From JBDKGH01 sp039798265 (GTDB taxonomy: Bacteria; Bacteroidota; Bacteroidia; Flavobacteriales_D; Sanyastnellaceae), in NCBI GenBank assembly GCA_039798265.1, contig JBDKGH010000112.1, positions 1 through 6,839 of the forward strand: a stretch of 6,839 nucleotides of DNA, read 5' to 3'. Below the pieces are notes generated by a model. The model saw only the letters and a program-made list of their open reading frames with translations. It was not told the origin of the DNA and searched no databases. The translations under genes and the position numbers were made by a program. This document shows positions 6,509 through 6,839 of the stretch, piece by piece (the first letter of the stretch is position 1; every line of letters starts with the position of its first letter).

Positions 6509-6512
6509 CGAT
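6497..6512. promoter_or_regulatory. Candidate ArsR operator palindrome
   Basis: ATCGTAATATTGCGAT is a 16-bp inverted repeat: the left half ATCGTAAT matches the reverse complement of the right half at 7 of 8 positions. It ends 19 bp before the ATG of the ArsR-family gene. ArsR-family repressors usually bind such palindromes in their own promoters, so autoregulation is the likely purpose. Binding is inferred from position and symmetry. Confidence 0.55.
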
Positions 6513-6531
6513 TGAAATAAGATCAGTGGAT

Positions 6532-6839
6532 ATGGGAGTTGCGAAGACAGATGAGTTTACCGTGCGTGATAACAAGATTGCGAAGTATGCCAAGGCCCTT
6601 TCGCATCCTGCGCGGGTGGCCATATTACAGTTGCTCATTAAGAAAAGAGCCTGTATATGCGGTGATATTGTAGAAGAGCTTCCCCTTTCACAGAGCACCG
6701 TTTCACAGCATTTAAAGGAACTCAAAGAGGCGGGCTTAATTAAAGGAGAGATCGAAGGAGTGAGAGTGTGTTATTGCATCGATGAAAAGGAATGGGCCTA
6801 TGCTCAGCAGCTGATGCAGGTGCTCTTTGACTCGTATGT
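6532..6839 (+). CDS. ArsR-family metal/metalloid-responsive repressor (3' end cut by window)
   Basis: The first 102 residues of an ArsR/SmtB-type winged-helix repressor; the frame is open at the window end. ALSHPARVAILQLL (22-35) is the family's first helix pair. LSQSTVSQHLKELKEAGLI (52-70) is the DNA-recognition helix-turn-helix, and GEIEGVRVCYCID (72-84) is the wing. Cys41 and Cys43 (RACICGDIV) lie where ArsR has its arsenite-binding CVC motif. A second pair, Cys80 and Cys82, lies in the wing. Such proteins leave DNA when they bind a metal or metalloid, or in some members after thiol oxidation; the true signal is unknown here. ATG 6532 is the only good start, with an in-frame stop upstream at 6484. 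The family is usually about 100-120 residues, so little is probably missing. Transcription is isolated from the upstream operon by the terminator at 6408-6441. Target genes are expected downstream, outside the window. Confidence 0.88.
   Translation, partial: MGVAKTDEFTVRDNKIAKYAKALSHPARVAILQLLIKKRACICGDIVEELPLSQSTVSQHLKELKEAGLIKGEIEGVRVCYCIDEKEWAYAQQLMQVLFDSY

Noticed and set aside
6495..6725. Minus-strand frame of 76 codons at the right edge
   Set aside because: It is antisense to the ArsR-family gene, whose helix-turn-helix and cysteine motifs are clear.

Overview
The window looks like chromosomal DNA from a member of the Bacteroidota. The grounds are a type IX secretion (T9SS) C-terminal sorting domain, signal peptides ending in 'A|Q', starts without Shine-Dalgarno sequences, promoter-like boxes of the TTTG / TAnnTTTG type, and an ArsR protein of a form common in that phylum. 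Genus cannot be read from the sequence.

Left part (1-3538): an oxidative-stress pair. A catalase-peroxidase gene (katG, minus strand, 197-2503) and an oxyR-type LysR regulator (plus strand, 2603-3538) are divergent, with 99 bp between the start codons. That gap holds a near-consensus OxyR half-site placed where it could activate katG and restrain oxyR. The KatG has a cleavable signal peptide, so it is predicted to act outside the cytoplasm. Its transcript probably ends at a strong hairpin with a T-tract at 112-70. Two arrays of an 8-bp repeat in opposite orientation (2-41 and 168-207) flank that terminator, and the last codons and stop of katG lie inside the right-hand array.

Middle part (3631-6374): two genes coupled by an ATGA overlap. 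The first encodes a small secreted protein: signal peptide, a ~53-residue module and a T9SS type A sorting domain. The second encodes a 749-residue secreted parallel beta-helix protein that resembles the Cthe_2159-type carbohydrate-binding family. The two mature proteins begin with the same kind of module, but only the small one has a sorting domain. This suggests a two-part cell-surface system and is the most interesting item in the window. A strong intrinsic terminator (6408-6441) closes this unit.

Right edge (6497-6839): an ArsR-family repressor cut off by the window end. It has two Cys-x-Cys pairs and a 16-bp near-palindromic candidate operator just upstream. It probably heads a metal- or metalloid-response unit beyond the window.

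No tRNA, rRNA, insertion sequence or CRISPR array was seen, and no stretch over 300 bp lacks a gene.
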